This document shows, piece after piece, positions 26,659-34,880 of a stretch of DNA of 64,000 nucleotides; position 1 is the stretch's first letter; the number at the start of each line of letters is the position of its first letter. The position numbers were made by a program, and so were the translations under genes. This stretch comes from Ancrocorticia populi (lineage in GTDB: Bacteria; Actinomycetota; Actinomycetes; Actinomycetales; Actinomycetaceae): contig NZ_QETB01000001.1 in the NCBI RefSeq assembly GCF_003123745.1, positions 930,001 to 994,000 on the forward strand, written 5' to 3'. Under the pieces are notes generated by a model that worked only from the letters and a program-made list of their open reading frames with translations, was not told the origin of the DNA and searched no databases.

Positions 26659-26916
26659 ATGACGGTCTACAACGTTTACGAGGCACGTGATTCTCTATCG
26701 CATCTCATCAGTGAATCTGAGCGGGGTGGGGAAGTAGTGATTGCCCGCAGGGGTAGGCCAGTTGCACGTGTTGTACCGTACGAAGACTCCCAATCCGCAA
26801 TGACAGGTTCGGATCTTGCTCAATGGTTGGCCGCACACCCCTTGCCGGATCGGCTTCGTTCTTCCGCGAACGAACTTGAGGCACGTATTCATGAGAACCG
26901 GGACTCGTGGGAATGA
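26659..26916 (+). CDS. vapB: Antitoxin of the Phd/YefM-VapB type
   Basis: 85 residues. The N-terminus MTVYNVYEARDSLSHLI, then GGEVVIARRGRPVARVVPYED, is the Phd/YefM DNA-binding fold found in many VapB antitoxins. The remainder, with ANELEARIHENRDSW, should wrap the toxin. It neutralises VapC and probably represses its own promoter. The gene precedes vapC with an ATGA overlap, the standard arrangement. Base composition is lower in GC than the flanking genes, in line with acquisition. Confidence 0.88.
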   Translation: MTVYNVYEARDSLSHLISESERGGEVVIARRGRPVARVVPYEDSQSAMTGSDLAQWLAAHPLPDRLRSSANELEARIHENRDSWE

Positions 26917-27299
26917 TCTACTTAGACAGTTGCATTGTGATCTATGCCGTCGAAGCTGATGATAAAACGGGAGAAAAGGTCCGTGCGAAGCTCGCACAAA
27001 CGGATGAAGTTATCGCAACAAGTCCACTTGTGCTTCATGAGTGTTTAGTGGGACCGCTGCGAGATACAGATTGGGAGCTTCGCGACCGTTACGTCGCTGT
27101 CTATTCGCAATTCAAACAACTGGACCTCGGCCTTGAAACATTCATGAGGGCCGCCGAATTACGGGCCGCTTCACAGATGAAAACGCCGGATTCGATACAT
27201 GTGGCAGCTGCACAAATTGCAGGATGTACTGAATTTTGGACCAACGATCACCGTCTCATGAAATCCACGCGTGGTCTAGGAATCAACATATTGGAATGA
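26913..27299 (+). CDS. vapC: PIN-domain ribonuclease toxin VapC
   Basis: 128 residues from ATG 26913, overlapping the antitoxin stop; a GTG at 26907 is a less likely start. Acidic PIN residues are visible: Asp in MIYLDSCIV, Glu in VLHECLVG, Asp in KTPDSIHVAAA and Asp in WTNDHRLMK. These form the metal centre that cleaves RNA, most often initiator or other tRNA or rRNA in VapC enzymes. All key positions are intact, so the toxin is probably active when free of VapB. Confidence 0.9.
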   Translation: MIYLDSCIVIYAVEADDKTGEKVRAKLAQTDEVIATSPLVLHECLVGPLRDTDWELRDRYVAVYSQFKQLDLGLETFMRAAELRAASQMKTPDSIHVAAAQIAGCTEFWTNDHRLMKSTRGLGINILE

Positions 27300-27437
27300 G
27301 ACACCGAGGTTTCGACAATTAACCCCTTCCACTGATTCTCGCTTCAGCTTTGGCTCTATGGTCGTGATGGTGCTTGGGGTCTGTCTGCCCACCTCGCTCT
27401 TCAAATCAGGCCACGCAACGATAAACGTGAGTAACAG
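27300..27437. other. Non-coding sequence after vapC
   Basis: No open frame with a ribosome site and no recognisable family is seen. The stretch leads into the degenerate ssrA copy and probably belongs to the islet. Confidence 0.5.
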
Positions 27438-27545
27438 ATGGTCGCCCACCGCACAGAGTTCGACACGCGCCGCGTCAGCTCCACAATTTCAAGATCCCTC
27501 TGGCTGAACAATTCGCTTGGTCGGAGGGATTTTTGCTGTACGGAG
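27438..27545 (+). repeat. Degenerate copy of the ssrA 3' end, putative att remnant
   Basis: GATGGTCG, GAGTTCGACAC, CTCCACAA and then a CCCTCTG-based hairpin follow the order of the ssrA T arm, acceptor and terminator, with further likeness (AGTTGT) downstream. The T-arm stem is broken, so it is not a working RNA end. Confidence 0.6.
27494..27534 (+). terminator. Terminator in the ssrA-end copy
   Basis: ATCCCTCTGGCT pairs with GGTCGGAGGGAT (12 pairs, three wobble), followed by TTTTT. It is the counterpart of the ssrA terminator and would stop vapBC transcription. Confidence 0.75.
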
Positions 27546-27567
27546 TTGTCTTCATCGCTGATGCGAA

Positions 27568-27594
27568 AGGCGGGCCGAGAAACCCGGCCCGCCT
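27568..27594 (-). terminator. Hairpin downstream of the sugar-binding protein gene
   Basis: AGGCGGGCCG pairs with CGGCCCGCCT around a 7-base loop, about 50 bases after the stop on the minus strand. No long T-run, so its strength is uncertain. Confidence 0.6.
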
Positions 27595-27646
27595 ACTCGA
27601 CTAATCCAGCGTCAGAATCCCTCGCTGAGCTAGCTCACGGGGACGC

Positions 27647-28942
27647 TCACCCCGCTGGTCCGGGCCGGTCGCCCGTGACCCGATCTACCAGGATCTCTGC
27701 GAAGGAGGAAGCATCACGGCTGTTCACGAATGAATCCACCGCATCGAAGAATCCCTGCTGGAACGCTGGGGAGACTAGCTCTCCGTAGGAGATTGATTGC
27801 AGAATCGGTAGTTCGCGGAAGGCATCTACTGATTCGAGTTGCTCGTCGTCCAACTCTGATACGTCGGCGTCCAAGCGGACGGGTATGGAGCCTTTGACAA
27901 CGGAGAAATCGCTTTGGACGGTGGGATCGAGTATTGCCTCTTGGAAGGCGGTAGCATTCGCTGAGTTCACCGTTCCCTTGGCTTGGACGAATGTGTCGAT
28001 GACCGCTAGGAACGTGTCTGACGTTCCGGGAAAGGCCACGGCGATGATGTCCTCAGCATCGTCAGGGTACGCCGCGCGTAGCTCCGCGTATGCCGAATCG
28101 TTCATTTGCTCGAACGCGCAGTCTCCCTCAGCTAGCGAGGTGGCAGCCTGATCCCACGTCATGGACCAAGACTGTGGATCGACGGTGTCCACGATTGTCC
28201 CGAAATCGGCAAGGGCAGCCTGAACGTCATCTCCCGACCAGTTGAAGCGGTCGTTACTGATCCGATCCCAACCATCTTGGCCAACGTGCGCCAACAACAC
28301 GGATTCGAATAGGCCGGCCACGGTGAACGAGTCTTTTCCACCAAGGCACATTGGGGTGGCCCCGGCGGCAGAGACCTTCTCGATATCAGCTAGGAACTCG
28401 TCCAGAGTCGTGTCGTCGGTAGGCAGGGTGATACCCAGCTCGTCCAAGACGGCCGTGTTTGCTAGCAAGACGTTTGCTCGGTGTGCACCTGTGGGGACAC
28501 CGTACTGCTTGCCGTCCACACTCATAGAATCCACGACAGCGTCAGGGAGAGCGTCGGTGACCTCAGGCGTATATAGCGCGGACACGTCCGCGATTGACGC
28601 GGCACGCACCCACGCCTCTACATTTCCGCCAGAGAGTGTCTGCCAGACATCCGGCGGGTTGCCAGAGGCTAGGCGGGATGTCAAAACAACTTGGGCATTG
28701 GATCCGGATCCTCCAGCAACGCTGGAGTTGGTGACGTTGACTCCTTCGTGCTCAGCAGAGAAGCCGTCAAGCAGCACATCGAGTGCCGGCTGTTCGGAGG
28801 CAGATGTCCACCAAGACAAAACCTCCAGGGCATCCGTTTCTCCCCCCGACTGCTGGTCTGAGGAACACGATGTGAGGGCCATGGCTCCGGCGGCGCAGAT
28901 TGCAACGCCTAGTGTCATCATTCGACGGTTGTGGGTTTTCAT
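27647..28942 (-). CDS. Orphan ABC-type sugar-binding lipoprotein
   Basis: 431 residues. A lipobox LTSC (Cys26) follows a hydrophobic signal, and GGGAGG precedes the start at 28942. The body matches family 1 carbohydrate-binding proteins (MalE/UgpB class): LEVLSWWTSASEQPALDVLLDGF, SRLASGNPPDVWQT, YGVPTGAHRANVLLANTAVLDELG, and a C-terminal SPAFQQGFFDAVDSF. No ABC permease or ATPase lies nearby. Instead its start codon overlaps the stop of the FucP-like permease (TAATG), so the two are co-translated. It may serve permeases elsewhere or work in sensing. Ligand unknown. Confidence 0.85.
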   Translation of the reverse strand: MKTHNRRMMTLGVAICAAGAMALTSCSSDQQSGGETDALEVLSWWTSASEQPALDVLLDGFSAEHEGVNVTNSSVAGGSGSNAQVVLTSRLASGNPPDVWQTLSGGNVEAWVRAASIADVSALYTPEVTDALPDAVVDSMSVDGKQYGVPTGAHRANVLLANTAVLDELGITLPTDDTTLDEFLADIEKVSAAGATPMCLGGKDSFTVAGLFESVLLAHVGQDGWDRISNDRFNWSGDDVQAALADFGTIVDTVDPQSWSMTWDQAATSLAEGDCAFEQMNDSAYAELRAAYPDDAEDIIAVAFPGTSDTFLAVIDTFVQAKGTVNSANATAFQEAILDPTVQSDFSVVKGSIPVRLDADVSELDDEQLESVDAFRELPILQSISYGELVSPAFQQGFFDAVDSFVNSRDASSFAEILVDRVTGDRPGPAG

Positions 28943-30327
28943 TATGACCTCCCAGCGGACGAAGAATTGGATGACGAATTTAGGCGTCTTGTCAACCGAA
29001 CGTCGTAGATCGCGTAGGCGGTGACAACAGCAAAGCAAAGAGCTGGCACCACGAAGGATGTGGACGCGGACGTCATGTCCATGACGCGTCCTTGGACCAT
29101 CGGCATGATTGCTCCGCCAACGATGGCCATAACTAGGCCGGCGGCGCCGAACTTTGTTGCCGATCCCAGCCCCTCAAGGGCAACTCCGTAGATTGTGGGA
29201 AACATGAGTGATAGGCAGAAGGACACGCACACGAGGGCGGCAACTCCCGCTGGTCCGGGAACTAGAACGGCGAACAGACAGATGGCAACCGCCAGCGTGC
29301 CAAGGACGGTCATCACCTTTGTAGCTTGGATGTGGCCGATCAGCCATGTCATGAAGAAGCGGGACACCAAGAAGATCAGCAGGCTGACCTGAAGCAACTG
29401 CGCTCCCAACTGAAGAGACCCGTCCATTGTCTGCTGGACGTACTGGAGGATGTAGGTCCAGCAGCACACCTGAGCCGAGAGATTGAAGAACTGCGAGACC
29501 ACGCCGTAGCGGTAGCGCTTCGAGTTCCACAATCTGCGCATCTTTTGGCCTACAGTCTGCCCGTCATCTTCAGCCTTCTCGGCGGCCTGTACCATCGACT
29601 TCGGTGGTTTCTGGAAGGCGATAATCACAAGGATAAGCAGTAGCAAGACGCCCAGTGCTATGTATGGCCCCATGACCGCGCGCAGCTGGGTGGCACGAAC
29701 CTCCCGGAGTGCCGCATCGTCCGCGCCCGCCAAGTTCACTGGAGCATCGAGCGTTGGCAAGATCATCGTTGAGGCAACAAGGACTCCGATGTTGGTTCCC
29801 ACTGGGTTGAATGCCTGCGCTAGGTTGAGCCTGCGTGTCGCGGTCTTCTCTGGTCCCAAGGAAATGACGTAAGGGCTGGCGGATGTCTCCAAGATTGAGC
29901 ATCCCGCGGCGATTGCGAACAGTGCCACGAGGAATGCGCCATAGGTCATGATGTTGGCGGCGGGGAAGAACAGGAACGCTCCCGCGGTGGCTAACGCCAG
30001 TCCGCTGATGAGCCCAGCCTTGTAACCCCACCGTTCGTTGATGAACGCAGCGGGCAATGCCAACAAGAAGTACGCACCGTAGTAGGCCATCTGTACTAAA
30101 GAGGCCTGGAACGCGTTCATGTCGAAGATCCGTTTAAACCCTGACACCATGGGAGTTGTCAGATCCGCAGCGATGCCCCACGCCGTAAAGCACCCGATGA
30201 CAGCGATAAACATGAGCGCTGCACCAGGGTAGAGTATCGACTCTTTGGGTTTATTCACTGCTCGCTTCGCCGGCCCCGTCTCTGGGATGTCGGACTGCGG
30301 GTGGGCTGCAGCTGTGTCGCTCGCCAT
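28942..30327 (-). CDS. fucP: Sugar:proton symporter of the FucP family
   Basis: 461 residues with twelve hydrophobic segments, typical of the fucose-galactose-glucose:H+ symporter branch of the major facilitator superfamily. The front shows IGCFTAWGIAADLTTPMVSG and QMAYYGAYFLLALPAAF, then LETSASPYVISLGP and RRLNLAQAFNPVG, all FucP signatures. AGGAGG precedes the start at 30327. It heads a two-gene operon with the sugar-binding lipoprotein. L-fucose is the usual substrate of the family, but related hexoses are possible and no fucose-catabolic gene is in the window. Confidence 0.85.
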   Translation of the reverse strand: MASDTAAAHPQSDIPETGPAKRAVNKPKESILYPGAALMFIAVIGCFTAWGIAADLTTPMVSGFKRIFDMNAFQASLVQMAYYGAYFLLALPAAFINERWGYKAGLISGLALATAGAFLFFPAANIMTYGAFLVALFAIAAGCSILETSASPYVISLGPEKTATRRLNLAQAFNPVGTNIGVLVASTMILPTLDAPVNLAGADDAALREVRATQLRAVMGPYIALGVLLLLILVIIAFQKPPKSMVQAAEKAEDDGQTVGQKMRRLWNSKRYRYGVVSQFFNLSAQVCCWTYILQYVQQTMDGSLQLGAQLLQVSLLIFLVSRFFMTWLIGHIQATKVMTVLGTLAVAICLFAVLVPGPAGVAALVCVSFCLSLMFPTIYGVALEGLGSATKFGAAGLVMAIVGGAIMPMVQGRVMDMTSASTSFVVPALCFAVVTAYAIYDVRLTRRLNSSSNSSSAGRS

Positions 30328-30522
30328 GGCGACCTCCTATTGTTTTAGGATCCCTCATCATTGTGGGACTCGTCGCTATAGTAGCCAGAGTGAGCGTTTC
30401 CGTCCACCAGAACGCCAACGTCACGTAAAAGGTTCCTTTCTAGGCATCTTCACGTGTGGCGCGGAGCGGCTAGCGTGGGCAAATAGAGATGAGAGGCTAC
30501 CTAGCCTAAGTGGGGAGGATGC

Positions 30523-31653
30523 GTGAAGATCAAAGCACCCCGGACCGCAGCGGGTAAGTGGCTCTTGTGGACCACTGCCGTCGCGGCCGCTGCCTTGATT
30601 GCTTGGCAATGTTGGGGACCAGGTGTTCCCTCTTGGCGAGGAAAGACTCACGGAATCATGTCGGTGACGTTTTCGGCAAATGTGTCAAACGCGCTGGTTG
30701 CCGTACTTATCGCATACGTGGCGTTGCTTCCCGTCCTCCTTTCTATTTACTTCCGTCGCCTGCGTAAGGAAAGGGGACAGCCAATCGGAAATGCGGCAAC
30801 GATGATCAATGTTGCAGTTGTTATTCTTTGCGAGATCGGCGTCGCTTTCTTGTCTCTCCTTGCCGTATTTCTTACTTTTCAGGATTGTCGCGTGGTAACC
30901 GTTGAAGGCACCAAATATTACGAATGCAACGCCGGGTTTCTGGACCCGTTGTACACCTATCACGAATACAAGGGGCCCTTCCTGATGGGCAGAGCTGGCA
31001 TTGAGGCTGGTGAGCAACGATGGACAGATGACTCCGAGAATTCAGATCCTTGGTTGTTGCAAAGCATGATGGGTGGACTGTTGTGGATTTTGCCGCAGGA
31101 ACCAGAGCAGGTGCCGAGCATCGACGTGGTTCCGCCTGAGGCCAGCACTGAAACCTCCGATCCACAACCCTCCTACCCGGCCCCAGAACTTGATGAATTG
31201 GTGATCGATTCTGAGGAAGTTGGTGGCTTCACGTTCGGGATTGCGCAGGTGGATACCGCCATGGCAGGCAACGGTGCATTCGTTGCTGTTGCCAGCAGCG
31301 ATCACGGCAATACGTGGGAAGAACGCGGCGCCATTGCCGATAGCGTTTCGTTCTACTCGTATTCAGCGGTTGACGCCGATATCCACGTTGTTGGCTTCGG
31401 ATCCTCCTCGTCCGATACTCCGCCGCCCGCCATGATCACGACGGACGGCGGCTGGACGTGGAGCGAGCTTGTGCTCCCGTTCCACGAGGGTACCGATGCC
31501 ACGGCACAATTTGTGGAATCGGCCAGACTAGTTGATGGTGGCCTTGTTGTAACTGCCAACTATCCATCGTGGCTTGCTGGACGTGGGAACGGACGTAGTT
31601 TTATTTCATACGACGATGGCGTGACCTGGAAGGCCTTCGCTGAGCAGCGCTGA
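30523..31653 (+). CDS. Membrane protein with extracellular Asp-box (BNR) repeats
   Basis: 376 residues from GTG 30523 (GGGGAGGA upstream). Three or four N-terminal hydrophobic segments (about residues 12-30, 50-70 and 90-115) are followed by an extracytoplasmic part. Three Asp boxes occur: SSDHGNTWEE, TTDGGWTWSE and SYDDGVTWKA, the S/T-x-D-x-G-x-T-W loops of sialidase-like beta-propellers. Three boxes are too few for a complete six-blade propeller and no sialidase Arg triad or FRIP motif is seen, so catalysis is doubtful. Four bases separate it from the convergent DUF2249 gene. Specific role unknown. Confidence 0.7.
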   Translation: MKIKAPRTAAGKWLLWTTAVAAAALIAWQCWGPGVPSWRGKTHGIMSVTFSANVSNALVAVLIAYVALLPVLLSIYFRRLRKERGQPIGNAATMINVAVVILCEIGVAFLSLLAVFLTFQDCRVVTVEGTKYYECNAGFLDPLYTYHEYKGPFLMGRAGIEAGEQRWTDDSENSDPWLLQSMMGGLLWILPQEPEQVPSIDVVPPEASTETSDPQPSYPAPELDELVIDSEEVGGFTFGIAQVDTAMAGNGAFVAVASSDHGNTWEERGAIADSVSFYSYSAVDADIHVVGFGSSSSDTPPPAMITTDGGWTWSELVLPFHEGTDATAQFVESARLVDGGLVVTANYPSWLAGRGNGRSFISYDDGVTWKAFAEQR

Positions 31654-31657
31654 TCTG

Positions 31658-31960
31658 CTATTCCGCCGTGGCCCGGGACTTGAACAGCCGAACTCCAACG
31701 CCGTCGCCGGCGCGGTCCACGTAGCCGACCTCAATCGCATCGCCGTAACGATCGGCGATCTGCGCCAGCAGCGGCTTGGGATCGTGAGGGGCAATCAGCA
31801 CGAATCCAGAACCCACCTTCAAGCTGGATAGCGCGCCGAAGACTGCACCGTGGCGGATGGCGTGGGGAACCGGGCGTACATCGAACTCCATGTCGAATGT
31901 TTCCGAACACCCGCAGTCGTGTTGTCCGGTGGTATCGGTTAGAGGGATCTCATGGATCAT
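31658..31960 (-). CDS. DUF2249 domain protein
   Basis: 100 residues from ATG 31960, preceded by CAGGAG. DUF2249 features: FDVRPVPHAIRHGAVFGALSSL, the VLIAPHDPKPLLAQI core, and YGDAIEVGYVDRAGDGV. The N-terminal half carries Cys-Gly-Cys (DCGCSE), which could bind metal. DUF2249 genes often accompany anaerobic nitrogen-oxide metabolism, and nitrate reductase lies 10 kb away, but the link here is only by association. Confidence 0.8.
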   Translation of the reverse strand: MIHEIPLTDTTGQHDCGCSETFDMEFDVRPVPHAIRHGAVFGALSSLKVGSGFVLIAPHDPKPLLAQIADRYGDAIEVGYVDRAGDGVGVRLFKSRATAE

Positions 31961-32041
31961 GGGTACTCCTGTATTTAGCACGGTTTATTACGTGTTTAAT
32001 CTAGTTGCGCGATTCATGTGATTGCAAGGTTGGGGCCGGTC

Positions 32042-32056
32042 CGTCGTCGTCGTTAA
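32042..32056. repeat. CGACGACGACG-family repeat, core fragment
   Basis: CGTCGTCGTCGTTAAAA upstream of the TctA operon, followed by the perfect palindrome ACTTCCGGGGAAGT at 32063-32076. Only the core of the repeat is preserved. Confidence 0.45.
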
Positions 32057-32215
32057 AACGAAACTTCCGGGGAAGTAGGCGAAGGTGCCGAAAATTCTGT
32101 GGGACCTTCGTCCAACGCCATGATTCCGGACACTGTGAGTCACGGCCTTTTCGCGCCTATCGGCGACCGGGCTATACTGTGACAGTCCATTTCCGAACCA
32201 GAACTGACGGTGACT

Positions 32216-32560
32216 ATGCCAAAATCTGATCTTTCCGGTGCGAGTTCTCCCCAAAAGGGGGAAGAATACATCGAGGTTTGGAACGATTTGGTATCGCCGC
32301 GTGACTTGACGTGGTCCCTCGTATCTTGCGGTGGCTGCGTTGCTATCGCCTTGGGACTCGCGACCCTGCTTTCTTCAAGCCTGTTTATGTGGGGGCTCGG
32401 AGGAGCCGTACTTGGCTTCATTATCAGCGCGGTAGTGTTCAAACCGAAGCGTGTGGTTGAGATCGTCGAGGCGGAGGATCTGGCGGCAGGCCCGGCGGCC
32501 CCGGCGATCCAGTCCGATCAGGAGTTCGCCGGAAGCGGCACTCAGGGGGAGGCCCGGTAA
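32216..32560 (+). CDS. Small two-helix membrane protein, putative TctB-like partner
   Basis: 114 residues. Hydrophilic N-terminus, two adjacent hydrophobic segments (LVSCGGCVAIALGLATLLSS and FMWGLGGAVLGFIISAVVF), then an acidic Ala/Pro-rich tail. The stop overlaps the TctA start (TAATG). Tripartite tricarboxylate transporters need a small membrane subunit, TctB, usually with four helices; this protein is shorter, so the role is inferred from position alone. Confidence 0.55.
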   Translation: MPKSDLSGASSPQKGEEYIEVWNDLVSPRDLTWSLVSCGGCVAIALGLATLLSSSLFMWGLGGAVLGFIISAVVFKPKRVVEIVEAEDLAAGPAAPAIQSDQEFAGSGTQGEAR

Positions 32561-33912
32561 TGGACATGACGCTGCTTCTCCAGATTCCTATCGCGGCCAT
32601 CGCCGCGATTTTGCTGTACACCTTTATCGGTTTTATCCCGGGCACGGATGAGACGAGCGTTCTGGTTCCGGTGACCCTCGCGTTGGTGCTGGCGGGGGTT
32701 GCTCCCGTGGTGGTGCTCGCCTTCTTTATCGCCGCAATCGTCACGTTGAATCTCACCAACGCCATCCCGACCGCGCTAGTTGGACTTCCAGGTGGAGTGC
32801 TTTCCACGCCTATGATGGAGCACTCGCTCTACCTCAAGGACAAGGGAAGGGCGGCGGAGACCATCAAGAAGATGGCCGCAGGAAGCGGAATCGGCACCAT
32901 CGTGGCGATCCCGGTGAGCTTAGCCATTGCTGCCGCCATCGCGCAGTACGCGGAAACGCTGCGCGAATACGGCACTCTACTCTTTGTATTTGGGGCGATT
33001 GTGCTGGCCCTCCTAGGTGGAAACCGGCTGCTCTCGTTGCTCGCGATCATCCCGATGTCTCTGCTGTTCCAGGGGCTTATCTCGCTGTACCGCGATCAGG
33101 GTGTCATCCCAGAAGACGGCAGTATTACCGTGTCCTTCTTCCTCGGTATCACGATCGGCCCCATGCTGGTCTCGATCCTCCAGCTTCTCAATCGCAAGAC
33201 GCGCGAAACGCTGCCGCGCCGTACCCCGGCAACCCTCAATATCTCCCGCGAGGAAATGAAGGGCCAATCCCTCAGCCCTAAGAACATCTTGACCAAGGCC
33301 GAGGCCGCATGGACTGCGCTCATGTCCTTCGTGACGCCGTTCCTCTTCTTCTTGAGCCCGGTTGGCTTGACGTTCCTGCTGGGCAAGGCATCGGAGGGGC
33401 GCCGCGGGAGTCATGTAGACAAGGCCAACCGGTCAATAACGGCGATGAACGGAATTGCCCACTCCGCTTACCTGTCCGGCACGATTATCCCGCTGCTCGC
33501 GATCGGTATCCCGCTTTCACCTGTGGCGATTGGGCCGGCGCAGGCGCTCTTCAACGCGCCGCCAGTGCTCTCCCTTGAGAACAACCTGCATCACATGCTC
33601 AGCACTCCGGAGTTCATCGCGGCTGTTGTGATCGGTGCGCTCTTGGCGCTCGCGGTCACCTATTACATCGCAGTGCGCTACTCCTACCAGATCACGTACT
33701 TCGTCATGCGATATATCCCTCACGAGGCAGTCCTTGGGCTGTTCGTAGGGTTTATCCTTCTGCTCGCCTACTTGGATGCTGGGGTGGCAAATATCTTCGG
33801 CGTGCTCTTGGTTGGCGTGGCTTGTGGCACCTTCAATAAGCTAGGCGTGGGTTACGGGGTACAGTTTATGACGCTATATGCATCGCCCTGGATCGTTATG
33901 AACCTGCTATAG
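32560..33912 (+). CDS. TctA-family transporter permease
   Basis: 450 residues with about eleven or twelve hydrophobic segments. TctA features include the early GFIPGTDETS loop, NLTNAIPTALVGLPGGVLSTPMMEH, and late SGTIIPLLAIGIPLSPVAIGPAQAL with a second Pro-rich loop. Family members carry tricarboxylates and other organic acids with a periplasmic TctC binding protein; no TctC is nearby. The next gene, mevalonate kinase, starts 12 bases on behind AGGAAAGG, so both lie in one operon. This suggests that the transported acid is related to the pathway, mevalonate itself being a candidate. Confidence 0.8.
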   Translation: MDMTLLLQIPIAAIAAILLYTFIGFIPGTDETSVLVPVTLALVLAGVAPVVVLAFFIAAIVTLNLTNAIPTALVGLPGGVLSTPMMEHSLYLKDKGRAAETIKKMAAGSGIGTIVAIPVSLAIAAAIAQYAETLREYGTLLFVFGAIVLALLGGNRLLSLLAIIPMSLLFQGLISLYRDQGVIPEDGSITVSFFLGITIGPMLVSILQLLNRKTRETLPRRTPATLNISREEMKGQSLSPKNILTKAEAAWTALMSFVTPFLFFLSPVGLTFLLGKASEGRRGSHVDKANRSITAMNGIAHSAYLSGTIIPLLAIGIPLSPVAIGPAQALFNAPPVLSLENNLHHMLSTPEFIAAVVIGALLALAVTYYIAVRYSYQITYFVMRYIPHEAVLGLFVGFILLLAYLDAGVANIFGVLLVGVACGTFNKLGVGYGVQFMTLYASPWIVMNLL

Positions 33913-33923
33913 GAAAGGCTTTC

Positions 33924-34880
33924 GTGATTCCACACGTCGGAACCGGCCAGACCGTGGCCAAGATTATCCTCCTCGGAGAGCACTCCGTGGTGTACGGCTA
34001 TCCTGCCATTGCACTGCCTATGCACTCGCTCAAGATGACTGCTCGCGTGGAGCCCGTACGTGGTGGCCACGATGAGGGCACGCTTACGGGGCTTGGATGG
34101 TCCGGGCCGATCAGTAAGGCCCCCGCGCATTTCGCGAGTATCTTGAGGGCGCGCGAGGTTGCGGCGGAGTTTGTTGGCGATCCGGATGGCCTGTTGAGCA
34201 TCACCACCGAATCGGAGTTCCCTGCCCAGCGCGGGCTGGGTTCCTCCGCGGCGGCGGCTGGCGCGGTTATTCGCGCGGTATTGAACGCCTATGATGCGAA
34301 GGCTACCGCGCACGAGATTTTCACCCTGACGCAAGAGGCGGAGACGATTGCGCACGGCCAGCCCTCTGGTCTTGATGCCGTGACTACCTCGGCAACCTCG
34401 CCAGTCCATTTCCAAGCTGGGCGCACCACTGATTTGGGTCTTCCGCTGGATGCCTGGATCGTCATCGCCGATTCCGGGATCCACGGCAGCACGCGGGAGA
34501 CCGTTGGGCACGTGCGCTCGTTGTATGAGAATTCGTTCCGCGAAACTCAGGAATCCCTGTCGCGTCTTGGAAAGATTGCCGAGGGGGCGGTGGATAACCT
34601 TCGCAGCAGCGATATTAGCCAGCTTGGTATCAAGATGACGGAATCGCACGGGATCCTAGCGGATTTGGGTGTGAGCACTGTGCAGCTTGATGAACTCGTG
34701 TACGCCGCATTGGATGCTGGCGCGCTTGGCGGCAAGCTCACGGGCGGTGGCGGGGGTGGTTGCGTGATCGCGTTGGCCCACAGCTACGAGGATGCACAGA
34801 GGATCAGCGACGCCATGCGCGAGGCCGGGGCGCGAGCCACATGGACCCACGCGCCGCTCCTCAACGAGGTGGTTGCGTGA
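33924..34880 (+). CDS. mvk: Mevalonate kinase
   Basis: 318-residue GHMP kinase that makes mevalonate 5-phosphate from mevalonate and ATP. GTG 33924. Motif 1 is VAKIILLGEHSVVYGYPAIA, the ATP loop QRGLGSSAAAAGAVIRAV, and motif 3 ALGGKLTGGGGGGCVIAL. Catalytic Asp is likely in PSGLDAVTT. It is first of the four mevalonate genes and overlaps mvaD by four bases (GTGA). Confidence 0.93.
   Translation: MIPHVGTGQTVAKIILLGEHSVVYGYPAIALPMHSLKMTARVEPVRGGHDEGTLTGLGWSGPISKAPAHFASILRAREVAAEFVGDPDGLLSITTESEFPAQRGLGSSAAAAGAVIRAVLNAYDAKATAHEIFTLTQEAETIAHGQPSGLDAVTTSATSPVHFQAGRTTDLGLPLDAWIVIADSGIHGSTRETVGHVRSLYENSFRETQESLSRLGKIAEGAVDNLRSSDISQLGIKMTESHGILADLGVSTVQLDELVYAALDAGALGGKLTGGGGGGCVIALAHSYEDAQRISDAMREAGARATWTHAPLLNEVVA

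Larger units (their letters stand above)
26439..27545 (+). mobile_element. Putative small islet inserted at the ssrA 3' end, carrying VapBC
   Basis: The segment between the ssrA acceptor and a degenerate ssrA 3'-end copy holds only a toxin-antitoxin pair. The two borders share CTCCACAA, a CCCTCTG hairpin and GTTGT downstream. tmRNA genes are well-known integration sites. No integrase remains, so the islet is inferred to be an old remnant. Confidence 0.45.

Noticed and set aside
27456-27485. A tRNA gene ending CTCCACA
   Set aside because: T-arm stem does not pair and no anticodon or D arm is found; better explained as a decayed ssrA end.
30495-30512. TAGCCTAAG before the Asp-box gene as an iron box
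   Set aside because: Only 8 of 13 core positions match and the left half is wrong.
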